Assembly (NCBI GenBank): GCA_900553775.1
Contig: USEZ01000131.1
Span: 1-5,300 of the forward strand
Source: an uncultured Slackia sp.
Lineage (GTDB): Bacteria > Actinomycetota > Coriobacteriia > Coriobacteriales > Eggerthellaceae
DNA: 5,300 nt
Reading direction: 5' to 3'
Both the position numbers and the translations under genes were made by a program. Positions 5,299 to 5,300 of this stretch are shown here, piece by piece (within the stretch, counting starts at the first letter, position 1; every line of letters starts with the position of its first letter). The notes under the pieces are model-generated. The model had not been told where the DNA came from and made no database searches. It saw only the letters and a program-made list of their open reading frames with translations.

Positions 5299-5300
5299 CA

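Noticed and set aside
1..5300. Mobile element, CRISPR array, tRNA or rRNA, or defence system
   Set aside because: The strand is almost wholly filled by housekeeping genes with uniform composition. I saw no direct-repeat arrays, transposase motifs, terminal inverted repeats or tRNA folds.

Overview
The window is a compact, single-strand stretch of a GC-rich bacterial chromosome. It carries most of a shikimate/phenylalanine biosynthesis operon followed by a separately promoted protein-export gene. Order on the + strand: aroB (3' part only), aroC, pheA (chorismate mutase-prephenate dehydratase-ACT), a fused aroE-aroK, aroQ (type II dehydroquinase), then secG. No gene is supported on the - strand; its long open frames lie antisense to these genes.

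Organism (inference): the high GC content with GC-biased third codon positions suggests an actinobacterium. Several proteins, however, have a Clostridia-like flavour: AroC with a GGGHFSGRLTA block, a short AroE Rossmann domain, AroK with a short lid and a fused CM-PDT. That combination fits the Coriobacteriia, perhaps Eggerthellaceae. This is an impression from sequence style, not a database result.

Layout: 1-761 is the C-terminal two thirds of dehydroquinate synthase. After a 16-bp gap with a strong Shine-Dalgarno, 778-1869 is chorismate synthase. Its stop overlaps the pheA start (ATGA), and pheA runs 1866-3071. A 50-bp gap with a GC-rich hairpin separates pheA from aroE-aroK (3122-4420), whose stop overlaps the aroQ start (ATGA again; aroQ 4417-4923). 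A sigma70-type promoter with a perfect TATAAT lies across the aroQ stop codon. It is followed by an AT-rich 17-bp palindrome and then secG (4972-5226). The last 74 bp hold no gene, only two adjacent small hairpins and a weak promoter-like sequence.

How the genes work together: AroB makes 3-dehydroquinate, AroQ dehydrates it, AroE reduces dehydroshikimate, AroK phosphorylates shikimate, AroC forms chorismate, and PheA takes chorismate via prephenate to phenylpyruvate. DAHP synthase (step 1) and EPSP synthase (AroA, step 6) are not in the window. SecG is functionally unrelated and appears to be a separate transcription unit. I see no undescribed system here. The points worth a second look are the AroE-AroK fusion, the altered AroC signature, the intercistronic hairpin, and the secG promoter/palindrome.
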